From: Persicaria tinctoria
Taxonomy: Eukaryota; Streptophyta; Magnoliopsida; Caryophyllales; Polygonaceae
Reading direction: 5' to 3'
Assembly: GCA_037127255.1 (NCBI GenBank)
Contig: JBANSL010000002.1
Coordinates: forward strand, 95,572,519 to 95,636,518
DNA: 64,000 nt
Numbering within the stretch: the first letter of the stretch is position 1; the number at the start of each line of letters is the position of its first letter. Below the pieces are notes generated by a model. The model was not told where the DNA came from. It saw only the letters and a list, made by a program, of their open reading frames with translations, and searched no databases. The translations under genes were made by a program, and so were the position numbers. Shown here in pieces: positions 1 to 9,658 of the stretch.

Positions 1-24
1 TTTGCCTAACGCAAGGCAAGCCAT
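1..24 (-). CDS. Start of an unidentified gene, cut by the window edge
   Basis: Reading the minus strand, an ATG in a good plant initiation context (CACCATGG) at 24-22 opens a frame MACLALGK that runs off the window. Upstream lies a pyrimidine-rich leader (CTCTCTATCTCC type) of the kind seen in plant 5' UTRs, and a TATATA box about 60 bases before the ATG. Eight codons are too few to name a product. The gene call rests on the coherent order TATA box, leader, ATG. Confidence 0.55.
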
Positions 25-82
25 GGTGATGGAGATAGAGAGGGTGTGTCTGTGAGAGCGAATGTGAGACAGTTAGCCTTTG

Positions 83-88
83 ATATAT
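83..88 (-). promoter_or_regulatory. TATA box of the gene starting at 24
   Basis: CTATATATCA on the minus strand places a TATATA core about 60 bases before the ATG, which would put the transcription start near position 55. The sequence between is CT-rich and free of upstream ATGs, as expected for a short leader. Confidence 0.5.
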
Positions 89-309
89 AGAGATGGTAAA
101 GGCAGATAACCCGCTTAGTAGTTACGCTAACATGGTATGGTTGGCTCATAGTTCCTTCTCGAAAAATTTACAAAGAACCAAAAAAACCCACCAAAAAACA
201 AGGGTTGGTGGGTCCATGTATGATGCTTCTCATTCCTCAAAACTTTATGTTGCCGTATAGATTTCAATGTCAAAACTAACAAATCATCAATATAATCGGT
301 AGGAACGGG
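89..309. other. Upstream region of the left-edge gene
   Basis: No coding signal. It probably holds the proximal promoter of the minus-strand gene. An imperfect inverted stretch (ACCCACC / GGTGGGT around 188-214) could form a small hairpin. Confidence 0.3.
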
Positions 310-345
310 AAGTGGCGGAGCTAGAAATTTTAAGGTGTATAATGA
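310..345 (+). repeat. Terminal fragment of a hAT-like element
   Basis: GTGGCGGAGCTAGAAATTTT matches, with a few changes, the inverted terminus of the element at 56153-56690 (GTGACGGAGCTAGGAATTTT on the minus strand). Only this end is recognisable; no partner terminus or target-site duplication was found, so it is a remnant. Confidence 0.4.
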
Positions 346-1157
346 TAAAGATATAATATCATTTTAGACTAAAATGACATTGTTTTATTTGTTTAATTAG
401 TATGATGTCATTTTAGAACAAAATAACATCGTTAAAAAATCGGTTTAGAATAAAACTTCGTCGATTTAGAATAAAATTAGTGTAATACCCGTGCCTTGAA
501 GGCACGGGAGCTTGATTTATTTTAATTTGAACATCATTTTATATATTTATATAATACTATATTAATATATACACGTGTTTAAAACAAAAATATGTATAAA
601 GTATTTTTTTTATAATTTATAAATTAGTTGGAAAGAGATACGATACAAATTTTGAAAATGATTTAATAAGGAAATGCATGTAGACGAATTATGAGAATAT
701 TGCAATCGGAAAAAAAAAATGGAAACATCTCTCAATATTTACGGCAATATAACCGAAAATTAAAAAAAAGGGAATTGATTCAAATCATATTTAAAATATG
801 AAACAAATATTTTAAAGTTTCCATAATAATATTGACCAATAAGAAAATCTCATTATAATAAAAAAATTCAACTTTAATTGTGGGCGTGACACGTCAGCAA
901 AATGCTAGCAGAATTAGTAATATATATATTGCAATCGGAAAAAAAAAATGGAAACATGTCTCAATATTTACGACAATATAACCGAAAATAAATCAAAAAG
1001 GGAATGGATTCAAATCATATTTAAAATAGGAAACAAATATTTTAAAGTTTCCATAATGATATTGACCAATAAGAAAAGCTCATTTGAATAAAAAATTCAA
1101 CTTTAATTGTGAGCGTGACACGTCAGCAAAATGCTAACAGAATTAGTAATATTAATA
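346..1157. repeat. Helitron-like region with a 21-base palindrome and a 229-base tandem duplication
   Basis: A near-perfect palindrome CCCGTGCCTTGAAGGCACGGG lies at 488-508, of a kind found at the 5' ends of plant Helitrons. Downstream a unit of about 229 bases beginning TGCAATCGGAAAAA occurs twice head to tail (701-929 and 930-1157), each copy ending in CACGTCAGCAAAATGCTA. The copies differ by scattered substitutions and small indels. No transposase is present. The Helitron label is inference; the tandem duplication is directly visible. Confidence 0.45.
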
Positions 1158-2738
1158 GATAGATAGATAATTAAAAAAAACTAACAAAATAAGGATAGCA
1201 AAACAATAAAAATAAACATTGAGTCAATATATAACTTGTTTTACTTTTAACCTGTAATAATGTGTAATCAGATGTAAAAAATTTAAGCTTAGTTGCTCTT
1301 ACTTAATTTTGAAATTGAGTAATATAAGATCTCATTAGTAAAAATAAACCTCCACTGTTGTTTTGTAAAAGAAAATAGATTCAATGGACCAAACATACAA
1401 AGAACATTGAGATGCGGATAAATCGACAGTAAACTAACCTTCATGCTACAAAATAAACAACAAACATAAGAGATCATGAACCATTTAATGAAAGAAGATA
1501 CAAGCAAATCGGCGATAAATGCAAAGAAACCTCGAGATTGGGCTAAAGATGAAAGGATATAACTATATAAGATAGTAAAAGCTAACACGATATCTCATTG
1601 TAAAAAAAGTAGAATAATAGAAACCCACATTTGCAAAATTGACAACACTTGGACAAATGCAGATCACACGACATTTCCTCATTTATTCAAATGATCTTAG
1701 AAATTACGAACACAACCACGATCGATCGTTATAACCAATCAGACATAAGTGACTACAAGCACCATCAATAGTTCCACTGTACTAGTCTCATTGGGTAGGC
1801 CAGGTTAATATTTTGGTATGGATTTTTGGTTTTGGTTTTTTAGGATTTGATAAAAACTCATTTCTATTGACATATCTTGAGCTTCCCCTACTTACTACAT
1901 TCATTTTCAATGCTCATTATTTTTTTTTCATTTATGGCAAAATACCTATTCTTAATGTCGAAGATTAAATAATTGTCATTATTTAATTTGAACATCCATA
2001 GTTATTCTGCCGGCTGTTATTCCAGTGGAACACTTTTGAATAGGCTTTACCTAATTTCAGAATTTAGGATAATCACTAAAAAAGATTCGGCTTTAATTAG
2101 AGGTTGATTAGCATATGAGAAATTGCTTCCTACACAACAGTTTTCAATACTTGTTGATTAATTAAAAAAAGATGCTTGTTCATATTGTATACCTTTCAAT
2201 TGTAAATAGTTTAATCTACGTACACTACAAGAACATATTCCCAAAGGGCTCTTAGAAATTTAGAATCTTTCAGCTTGTAAACTCGAGCATCAGAAACCAA
2301 TATTTATATTATAATATTGTTGCTTAAAGGCAAAGCTTTTCTATCCTGCTGTAAACTAGTAATTGAGATCTTCTTATACACAAATATACATGATTTTCTT
2401 CTTAATTGACCAACATATTTTCGATTTCAATATGAAGTTATTTTTATCATAAAAATAAATAATAAACAAATTGAGTGCAGTTTGTCAATCGGGTGATTCG
2501 GGTTCTGGGTAAATCTGGTCTCGAGTAGAACCCAATTTCGCAAATTCAAGTTTTTTATTTTTATTTTTGCATTTTAGAATCGGAATTTGCAATACGACGA
2601 ATATGGTCCATATGGACTAGATCAATAAGAGGTTTTTTTTTAATCGAACATTATTTGACCAAGTTTGTTCACATTATGGTATGTTCAATATTTTTACTAT
2701 CATAACTAAAATTAACAATTTAACAATGAATACACTAA
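1158..2738. other. AT-rich intergenic DNA, nothing recognised
   Basis: No frame shows a known domain, and no terminal repeats or RNA signatures are evident. A 99-codon minus-strand frame at 1289-1588 is low complexity and unlikely to be coding. Confidence 0.4.
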
Positions 2739-2899
2739 GACTATCCACAATGGTTTTGTCTATAATGTATACATTTGCACAAGGTGTGTAAAAATACACC
2801 TTACTTTTTGGTATTTTGCTCTAATGGTTAAATGTGTATTTTTACACATCATTCAAATACAATTAATTTAAAACAAAAATTATAAAAATACACCAATTG
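2739..2899 (+). mobile_element. Tourist-like MITE, left half (split by the LTR element)
   Basis: It begins GACTATCCACAATGG after a TAA target triplet (2736-2738) and runs until the LTR element at 2900. The copy at 8904-9250 has the same start and interior (ACACCTTACTTTTT and AAATACACCAAT). The interior appears to resume at 8832-8900, so the LTR element landed inside this MITE. The PIF/Harbinger (Tourist) assignment rests on the short TIR and the TWA triplet. Confidence 0.6.
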
Positions 2900-3051
2900 T
2901 GATAAACCGTAAGAATAGAGAAGAGAGGCGCAGAGAAGAGAGGAGAAACTGATGTATTATTGGGGTCTTCAGGACCCTTGATATATGAGTTTACATATGG
3001 AACTAGGGTTTACTAGTGTTTATCCATCCCTAATATAATAATATTATAACA
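2900..3051 (-). repeat. 3' LTR (152 bases)
   Basis: On the minus strand it starts TGTTATAATATTATT directly after the purine tract and ends CTTACGGTTTATCA, giving the expected TG...CA ends. Its last 96 bases recur at 8736-8831. It contains GGGTC-TTCAG-GACCC (2963-2977), the same hairpin type that fills the interior. Confidence 0.7.
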
Positions 3052-3060
3052 CTCCCCCTT
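3052..3060 (-). other. Polypurine tract of the LTR element
   Basis: The minus strand reads AAGGGGGAG immediately before the TG that opens the 3' LTR. This is the position and composition expected for the plus-strand primer of an LTR retrotransposon, and it fixes the element's orientation as minus. Confidence 0.65.
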
Positions 3061-3082
3061 GGATAAACATCCTTAAATACTA

Positions 3083-3335
3083 CTCCCTCCGTTCGGCAAA
3101 ACTTGTCGTTTTAGAGTTTTGTTTTTGTTCGGAAAAACTTGTCATTTTAGGTATTTTTGCTTCTACTTTACTAAAATGCCCTTGATTTGATTGATGTGTT
3201 GTGAGTTGTAGTTTTTGATAAAGTAAAAAGTAGAGTAATAAATGAGGGTAAATTAGTAAAAAAGGAGTGTAATTATTAGCTTTATTAAAATTTGTGTGGA
3301 GAGTTAAAATGACAAGTTTTGCCGAACGGAGGGAG
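3083..3335. mobile_element. Stowaway-type MITE
   Basis: The termini CTCCCTCCGTTCGGCAAAAC and GTTTTGCCGAACGGAGGGAG are perfect inverted complements. A TA precedes the left end and a TG (decayed TA) follows the right end. This is the typical plant Tc1/mariner-derived MITE pattern. It has no coding capacity, and the frame at 3080-3355 is only its translation. Confidence 0.85.
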
Positions 3336-3713
3336 TGCCTCATTACAAATATCACCTAGAAAACCCAATGGGACAAACAAGGTTCCAGAGAACAAATACA
3401 TATGACATTTGATACGCTTTGGTGACATGCCTCGTTAAAAACCTTGTCAGGAAAACTCAGTGGGACAAAACCTGATCGAAGGGAAAAAGAGTGCAGTGCG
3501 TATACTCCCCCTGAATTCAACACCCTTCTTGTAGTCTTCTCATTCGGATAAGCTCTTTGAACTTCTTGATGATGCTGACTGTATGACCTGCATATCCGAG
3601 TCTCAATATTTCCTTTGACGTGTATAAGTTGAGATGTCTTCATACATTACAATTGACTTCGAATGCTTGACTTCCATTTGCTGGCGTTGAGCTGCTTTCA
3701 ATGCACAAACATA

Positions 3714-6700
3714 AGGTACTTCAGGACCTAGTGTGTCATTTCATCATGGGGGATCTAGTGTATTAAATGGTGTCTAAGTTGCCTCGTTAAAAACCTTAAC
3801 TTGGGAAAACCCAATGGGATAAAAACCAAGATCAAGGAAAAGAGTACAACATTGTATGGTACTTCGGGACCTAATGCAATGTCACCATTTTCACAATTAT
3901 AGGTACTTCAGGTACCCTTATAGGGATCTTTAATCAATTGTATGTGGCAGGGCTTTGATATTAATGCTTCAGACATTTTCAATCGATCCTTTCATTTATA
4001 TGTGTATGCACCTACCACGTCCATTATTTCAATTTGGAGCCAAAATTATATTCACTTCTGGTGAATACATTATCCATATAACCTTTGATAGGTCGGCTTT
4101 TGTGCAATCAAGTTGGCTTTATATTTTATTTTGTATGAACACCCACTTAAAACCAAATGATGTTGCACTTTTCGGTGTTGGAACTACAGGTCAAATGCCA
4201 TCATGCTTAAAGAACCCATTCTTGCATGAATTTCTTTTTTCTAGCTCTTTTAATATGATTTCGATGTCGACATCCATTATTTATTTGATGATCATCATAT
4301 TCTCATAGGCTCTTTCCACTTTTGGGGAATCGTATACCAAGAGCCTAGTGATCTCCAACACTTCTGGTGTATTTGAGAACCACTTGATATTCATGGAGTT
4401 GAAGTTACTTCTGGAACTTCCAAATGAGCTAGTATCTGTGACTTTATCACTTTCTTGGCTTATAGTAAATGCTTTCGATGACATATTTGCTAAACCTTAT
4501 AATCATTTCATTTATTGAACTTCTGGTTCACTTGTATTTATCCGCGGATATGAAATGATAGAGAAATTGCTTTCGTGCAATCTCTTTCTTAATTGTCTCA
4601 TTTCCTCTCCCCCCAAATACCGAGCATTTAATCACCATTATAAAGCTCTAGGTATTTGATATCAATAGGGACTCAAACCTCACGTATCATCCAACTTCTT
4701 TGTGGTCTCATTGTAGCTCATTTGGAGGAGGTACATCTCAGAACATATGTTGTTTATTCAAAACCTTTGAATGACATACTCTCTTCTGGAGATAATTAGG
4801 GAGATGTTATTGTGTCAAATTCGAAATGCAAACATGCATGGGCCCATTTGACCAGCAACTCTTCTGGGTCGTCGTGAGCTACCGTATGCTCAACAATGTG
4901 GTTGATAACATTCTCTACCTTATGTTTCATATGACCAAAGTGTTGAGGCATCTATAATCTTGGAATTACACTGGTCCATATAATAGTGTTCCGTAGCTGT
5001 CTCATTGAATCCACTCAAGAGACATTAGAGACTTTGCATTTACTTTGAATTTAGATGGTCTTGTTGTTGATTTGCCAAGATGACAGACCATATGTGTTCG
5101 GTCACCCTTCTAGACGATCTTCGGGTCCTAGGATCTTCTGGTCCCTTTTAGTGGGTGTGTATGTGAATGTCAATGATCCCGCCCATCATCGTTTCACATG
5201 AATGACCGAATGCCACAAAGAAAAACATTTTATCATTAACTAACTTCTGGTTAGTGATAAGTTTCAATGGGATAAATGAGTGTCAAATAAACCATATATA
5301 TACATTCGCAATTATGTAAGACTTGCTTCTGGCTAGTCATATGAGATATTGGTGTTCAATACCATACATATGTGTCATTGTTACTTCAGGTAACAAGATC
5401 AATGCTCTTCTGGAGCTATATGATATTTATCTTGGTTTTTCCATTCAAGAATGTTTGAGAAAACTTCAGGTTTTCAAAATTGTTTGACACTTGTAAAACC
5501 ATATTATTCAACCATTGAACCTTGTATATGGTGATCTATTTAATTTATATGTCATTTAATGGGTATTGTCAGAACTTTCGTTGGTGTCATACTTCAGGTA
5601 TGAGTCATATATAATGTTCTTTAAGACATTTAGAATTAACCGTATAACAGACCTAGCTATAAGCCACAACAATAACTTTGGTCAAGCGCTTAACCATAAC
5701 CTCTTTCACACCCTCTACCGGAGGGGAATGCTTCAGGCAATGCTTAGAGGATAGTCAGGAAGTGGCCTTCTTAACCGGGTCGTGTTATGTGGTTACTTCT
5801 ATTGGTTGTACCAACCGAATAATAATCGTTCTGAACTTGATAAAAACCCACATTCCATTTACTTCTTCAAGAGTACAAATAATAAGATTAGAATCATATA
5901 CTCTTCTAGAGTTTATAAGAATCATTCACTCTTCCGGAGTTTAATAAAAATCCACCAGCAGAGTCTTCAGGCTCTTAGGTTTGTGTTGAAAATTTTACAA
6001 TCTACGAGATTGTGGTCAACCTTTCTCCCAAATGTTCATTTGCCAAACAAAACCTCGTGTTATACACTCATGATAAGTTTTTTCTTCGAGAAAAACTTTG
6101 ACCTTTGAATACAATAAGTAAAATCATAATAATTTTATTCAATATAAAAGCAATGAAAACAAAACAAATAAATAAATAAATAAAATAAAATAAAATAAAA
6201 TTGTATTTGTCCACTTTAGGTGGAGCCATGAGAAAAACTTGTCAATTTATCATCTTTTTCCATAAATGAGTGACAATTAATCTCTATTATGTATATTTCG
6301 ATCATATACTCCAAAAGATGATAAGTTGCAATTCAAAAATATAGTAAGTTTTCATATAAACATTAACCATATTCTTCAAGAAATGGTACGTTTGATTATT
6401 ACTCACTTCATGGAGAAGACAACTTGTATACATTCATTTTAATTTCTACACTTCTGGGTATTTGTGCAACTTTAAAATAAAAACTCATACACTTCAGGAC
6501 ATGGTTTCGTCATTAAGAGAATATACAATATATCTCATATCATTCATTTACTTCAGGAAATGAATATTGTCACTTCAGAGACAAATTTGTGTTGATGAGA
6601 TAGTGAGACATTTTATGAATTTCTTTTTCATATACAACTCTTCAAGAGATGATTGTCGTTACTGCAGGAACGATTTAATTATGAGCATGATGTGTTCATC

Positions 6701-7930
6701 CTCTTCAGGGGATGAGTTTATTTATTTCAAGAGATAATGATAAATAAATACACAATTGATATATTTAATAAAATTATAAAATCGTAAATAAATAAAATCA
6801 AATTGGCATATTGTCAACTTCTGATGACAAGAAAATGAACATTTGCAAATACATGTTCGTCTACTTCTGGAGACTGGTGGAGAAACCATAATTTGCTTGT
6901 TTAGCTATAAAAATCATCGGTTCAGGGACGATTATGAATTTTAATTTATTTTTTTATCTACTACGGGAGATAAATTTTATCATGATATATAAGCTAAAAT
7001 ATTTATCTTCTTCAGGAAATAAATAAGAATTTCATCTTCTTCAAGAGATGTGATACATAAATTGTGTTTACTTTATCTACTTCGGGAGATAAACTATCAT
7101 TTTTTGGGATGATATGCAAATTTATCAATTTATATCTACTTCGGGAGATAATGTTTGTCTACTTCTGGAGACAAAAAAAAATACAAAAACTAAAAAAAAT
7201 CATCACTACGGGGATGGTTTTCAATCGTTCAAATCTACTTCAAGAGATGTTCCGTTCATCTACTTCGGGAGATGATGATTAAACAAATATAATTTAAATA
7301 AATTAAATTAAATAACATACATACATATAAATAAATAAATAAACATAAATAATAAATATAATTTCATCACTACAGGGATGAAATTTATCGACTTGATCAT
7401 CTCTATGGGGATGAGATTTATCGTTTCATCGCTTCGAGGATGAGATCAATTTATCATTCATCTACTTCGGGAGATGTGCTCGTTCATCTACTTCGGGAGA
7501 TGATTTCGTTCATCCACTCCTGGAGATGATATATAAATTTAACAATTTTATCTACTTCAGGAGATAATTCATCTACTTCGGGAGATGAAAAATAATTAAA
7601 AAAAACCATAAAAATAAGATAAATAAAATAAATAAATAAATCATCACTACAGGGATGAAATTCGACCGTTTTTCATTTCAGTGATATAATAAAATAGCAT
7701 CCACTTCAGGGGATACTACCGATTGATTCAATCACTTCAGGGATTGAGATTACTTTATCAATCGCTTCGGGATTGAGATTCCACTTCAGGGGATACTACA
7801 ACTTCGATTGATTCAATCACGATTGAGATTACTTTATCCTTTATCCGCTTCAGGGATATTATAATTTCGATTGATTCAATCACTTCAGGAATTGAGATTA
7901 TTTTATCCGCTTCAGGGGATACTACAAAAT
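3714..7930. repeat. Array of more than 40 short hairpins with a conserved ACTTCNGG loop and varying stems
   Basis: Units have the form stem, ACTTCNGG (N = A, G or T; sometimes ACTACNGG), complementary stem. Examples: AGGT/ACCT at 3714-3729; GAAGTT/AACTTC at 4401-4420; TTGTTAC/GTAACAA at 5378-5396; TCATAC/GTATGA at 5587-5603; ATTCATTT/AAATGAAT at 6542-6565; TTGTCA/TGACAA at 6811-6830; TTTATCT/AGATAAA at 6953-6974 and 7072-7093; TTTGTCT/AGACAAA at 7154-7175; AATTTCATC/GATGAAATT at 7360-7385. Density rises toward 7000-7930. The loop is conserved while both stem arms change together. As RNA the plus strand gives C(UUCG)G-type tetraloops. The minus strand, the likely genomic RNA, gives C(GAA)G-type loops. 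Function is unknown. Confidence 0.85.
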
Positions 7931-7999
7931 CGATTGACCACTTTGGGGGTTACACATCATCTTTGGAGATGTGTGAATACGTCACAGGGGCAAAATATG

Positions 8000-8735
8000 A
8001 AAACCCTATCAGTTTTAGGCCGTTTTCTGTAAATATATAAAATATACAGCCCGATTTGTGATTTTAAGAAATTGCCGGCCGGTTTTATAATTATTAAAAC
8101 GAAACCTGCAACTTAACCTTCTTCCTCCAGAATTATAGATCGGCGGCGGAGGTTTATGCCGTAATTCATCTTCTTCGTTGATGGTCGCGGCGGTTGCTGG
8201 AGAAGCGTCCCCCACCGAAGCAGGCGGATGATCATCGCGCTGCCGTCGCGGTGGAGTTACAGCTTCATCGATCCCTTCGAGGCGGCGATCGGAATCGCGC
8301 GGAGGGGAGACAGAGGGCTCTGCGAGATCAAGGCCGATGAAACGGCGTCGTTTTCGGGATCAAGACGACTGCGACCATGACGCGATTCCTGACCCGATCG
8401 AGGCGTTGCCGGCCCAGTCAGCATCTTTAACGGGCCACAATTCAGGGGAGTTGGAATCCATCGTCTTCTTCAATCGAACAAAGGCGGTGTCAGGGCACCG
8501 TGAAGGCGCCAAGTCCGGTACAACTGATCTCTTTTCGTTTGCATCATCGACCGGCGGTGGCGCACAGTGACGGTGTGGTGGTTGCAGACTGACGTCGCCG
8601 GTCAAAGACTAATCAACGGTAGTTAGGGATTTGGGGGAAACGAGTTTACGACGAGAGAGATTGGGTTGGGAGACCGAGAAAAGGGCCGGACAACAATCTT
8701 GAAACCCTAGAGCATTAGAGCAAACTGACAACGTG
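8000..8735 (-). other. GC-rich leader region of the LTR element with weak open frames
   Basis: This stretch is much richer in GC than its surroundings and reads on the minus strand as a pyrimidine-rich leader after the 5' LTR. Two minus-strand frames (8605-8360, 81 codons, starting MTGDVSLQPP; 8215-8015, 66 codons, starting MGDASPATAA) are open but lack recognisable domains. They could be gag remnants, captured host sequence or chance frames. Confidence 0.35.
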
Positions 8736-8831
8736 TGATAAACCGTAAGAATAGAGAAGAGAGGCGCTGGGAAGAGAGGAGAAACTGATGTATTATTGGG
8801 GTCTTTAGGATCCTTGATATAGGAGTTTACG
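8736..8831 (-). repeat. 5' LTR, truncated
   Basis: It is the 96-base counterpart of the 3' LTR, with about 6 differences. The first 56 bases of the LTR (minus-strand sense) are missing: similarity stops at GTAAACTC. This means deletion of the outer end after insertion. Confidence 0.65.
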
Positions 8832-8900
8832 TGTGATTAGTAAAATTTTTGAAAAAAAAATTTGCGCGTGGGGGAGGTGATGTGCTCAAATTTGCACACA
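8832..8900 (+). mobile_element. Tourist-like MITE, right part
   Basis: TTGCGCGTGGGGGAGGTGAT followed by GTGCTCAAATTTGCAC matches the middle of the copy at 8904-9250. It appears to continue the MITE whose left half lies at 2739-2899. Confidence 0.5.
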
Positions 8901-8903
8901 TTA

Positions 8904-9250
8904 GACTATCCACAATGGTTTTGCCTATAATGTATACATTTGCACAAGGTGTGTAAAAATACACCTTACTTTTTACTAATTTGCTCCAATGGTCAAATAT
9001 GTATTTTTTACCCACTATTCAAATACAAATAATTTAAAAACAAAAAAGAAAACAAAAAACACAAAAAATACACCAATAAAATTGTCTTACTTTTTAAAAA
9101 AGTTTTTGCACATGGGGAGGTGATGTGCTCAAATTTGCACATTGCATTCTCAAATGTGCACATTTGCACACTCCAAAAGCGACCAATGGAGCTAAACAAT
9201 GTTTAAAAAATACACATTTAGACATTCACACACAACCATCGGAGTTACTC
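8904..9250 (+). mobile_element. Tourist-like MITE, second copy
   Basis: Starts GACTATCCACAATGG after TTA (8901-8903) and ends CCATCGGAGTTACTC before TAA (9251-9253). The ends are weak inverted repeats. The interior shares long stretches with the copy split by the LTR element. Confidence 0.6.
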
Positions 9251-9658
9251 TAACAGATTTTCATAACATGCAAAAAAAAAAGAAAAAAAAAAGGGGACAA
9301 ATTCAAACAATTGTCAAAAGAGAACCTGTTTTCTCTAACTCACGAGAAATTGAGTGAAAGTTAAGTTATTATATGTGTTATTCCAAATGCAACTAATCAC
9401 TTGAAAGATTTGTGAGTTGTAAACATGAATAACCTCCAAGACATCACTTGAAAGATTATGAGTGGTAACTCATTAGTCATTACGTTATTATTCATGTTAA
9501 AAAAAAAACAAATAGAGCCATCACAAAACACAAACTCTTACATTATTTCCAAAAGCAAACCACAACCTCTTGGCATTGCAAGAGTTGGTTTCAAAACCTC
9601 AAAACCCTCCGCCTTACATTATTTCCACAAACCGAACACCCTATGCACATGGCATTCC
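9251..9658. other. 3' flank of the 11S globulin gene
   Basis: No coding signal of its own. Just downstream of the globulin stop codon the minus strand contains GAAATAATGTAAGG (around 9620), a possible polyadenylation region. The antisense frames across 9458-10025 are shadows of the globulin exon. Confidence 0.4.

Larger units (their letters stand above)
2900..8831 (-). mobile_element. Non-autonomous LTR retrotransposon, 5.9 kb, carrying the hairpin array
   Basis: On the minus strand the order is a 5'-truncated 5' LTR (8831-8736), a GC-rich leader (about 8735-8000), a long non-coding region packed with short hairpins (7930-3714), a polypurine tract (3060-3052) and a 3' LTR (3051-2900). The 96 bases shared by the LTRs differ at about 6 positions. 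No gag, protease, integrase or reverse transcriptase is present, so it would depend on another element. I found no clear tRNA primer-binding site. Putative flanks TTGTG/GTGTG match only partly. A Stowaway MITE sits beside the polypurine tract. It resembles a LARD-type derivative, but the interior is unlike any I know. Confidence 0.7.

Noticed and set aside
3080..3355. 91-codon minus-strand frame
   Set aside because: It is the translation of a Stowaway MITE including both TIRs.
3714..7930. CRISPR-like or simple tandem array
   Set aside because: There is no constant repeat with unique spacers of fixed length; the conserved part is only an 8-base loop and the flanking arms are self-complementary. 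The host is a plant.
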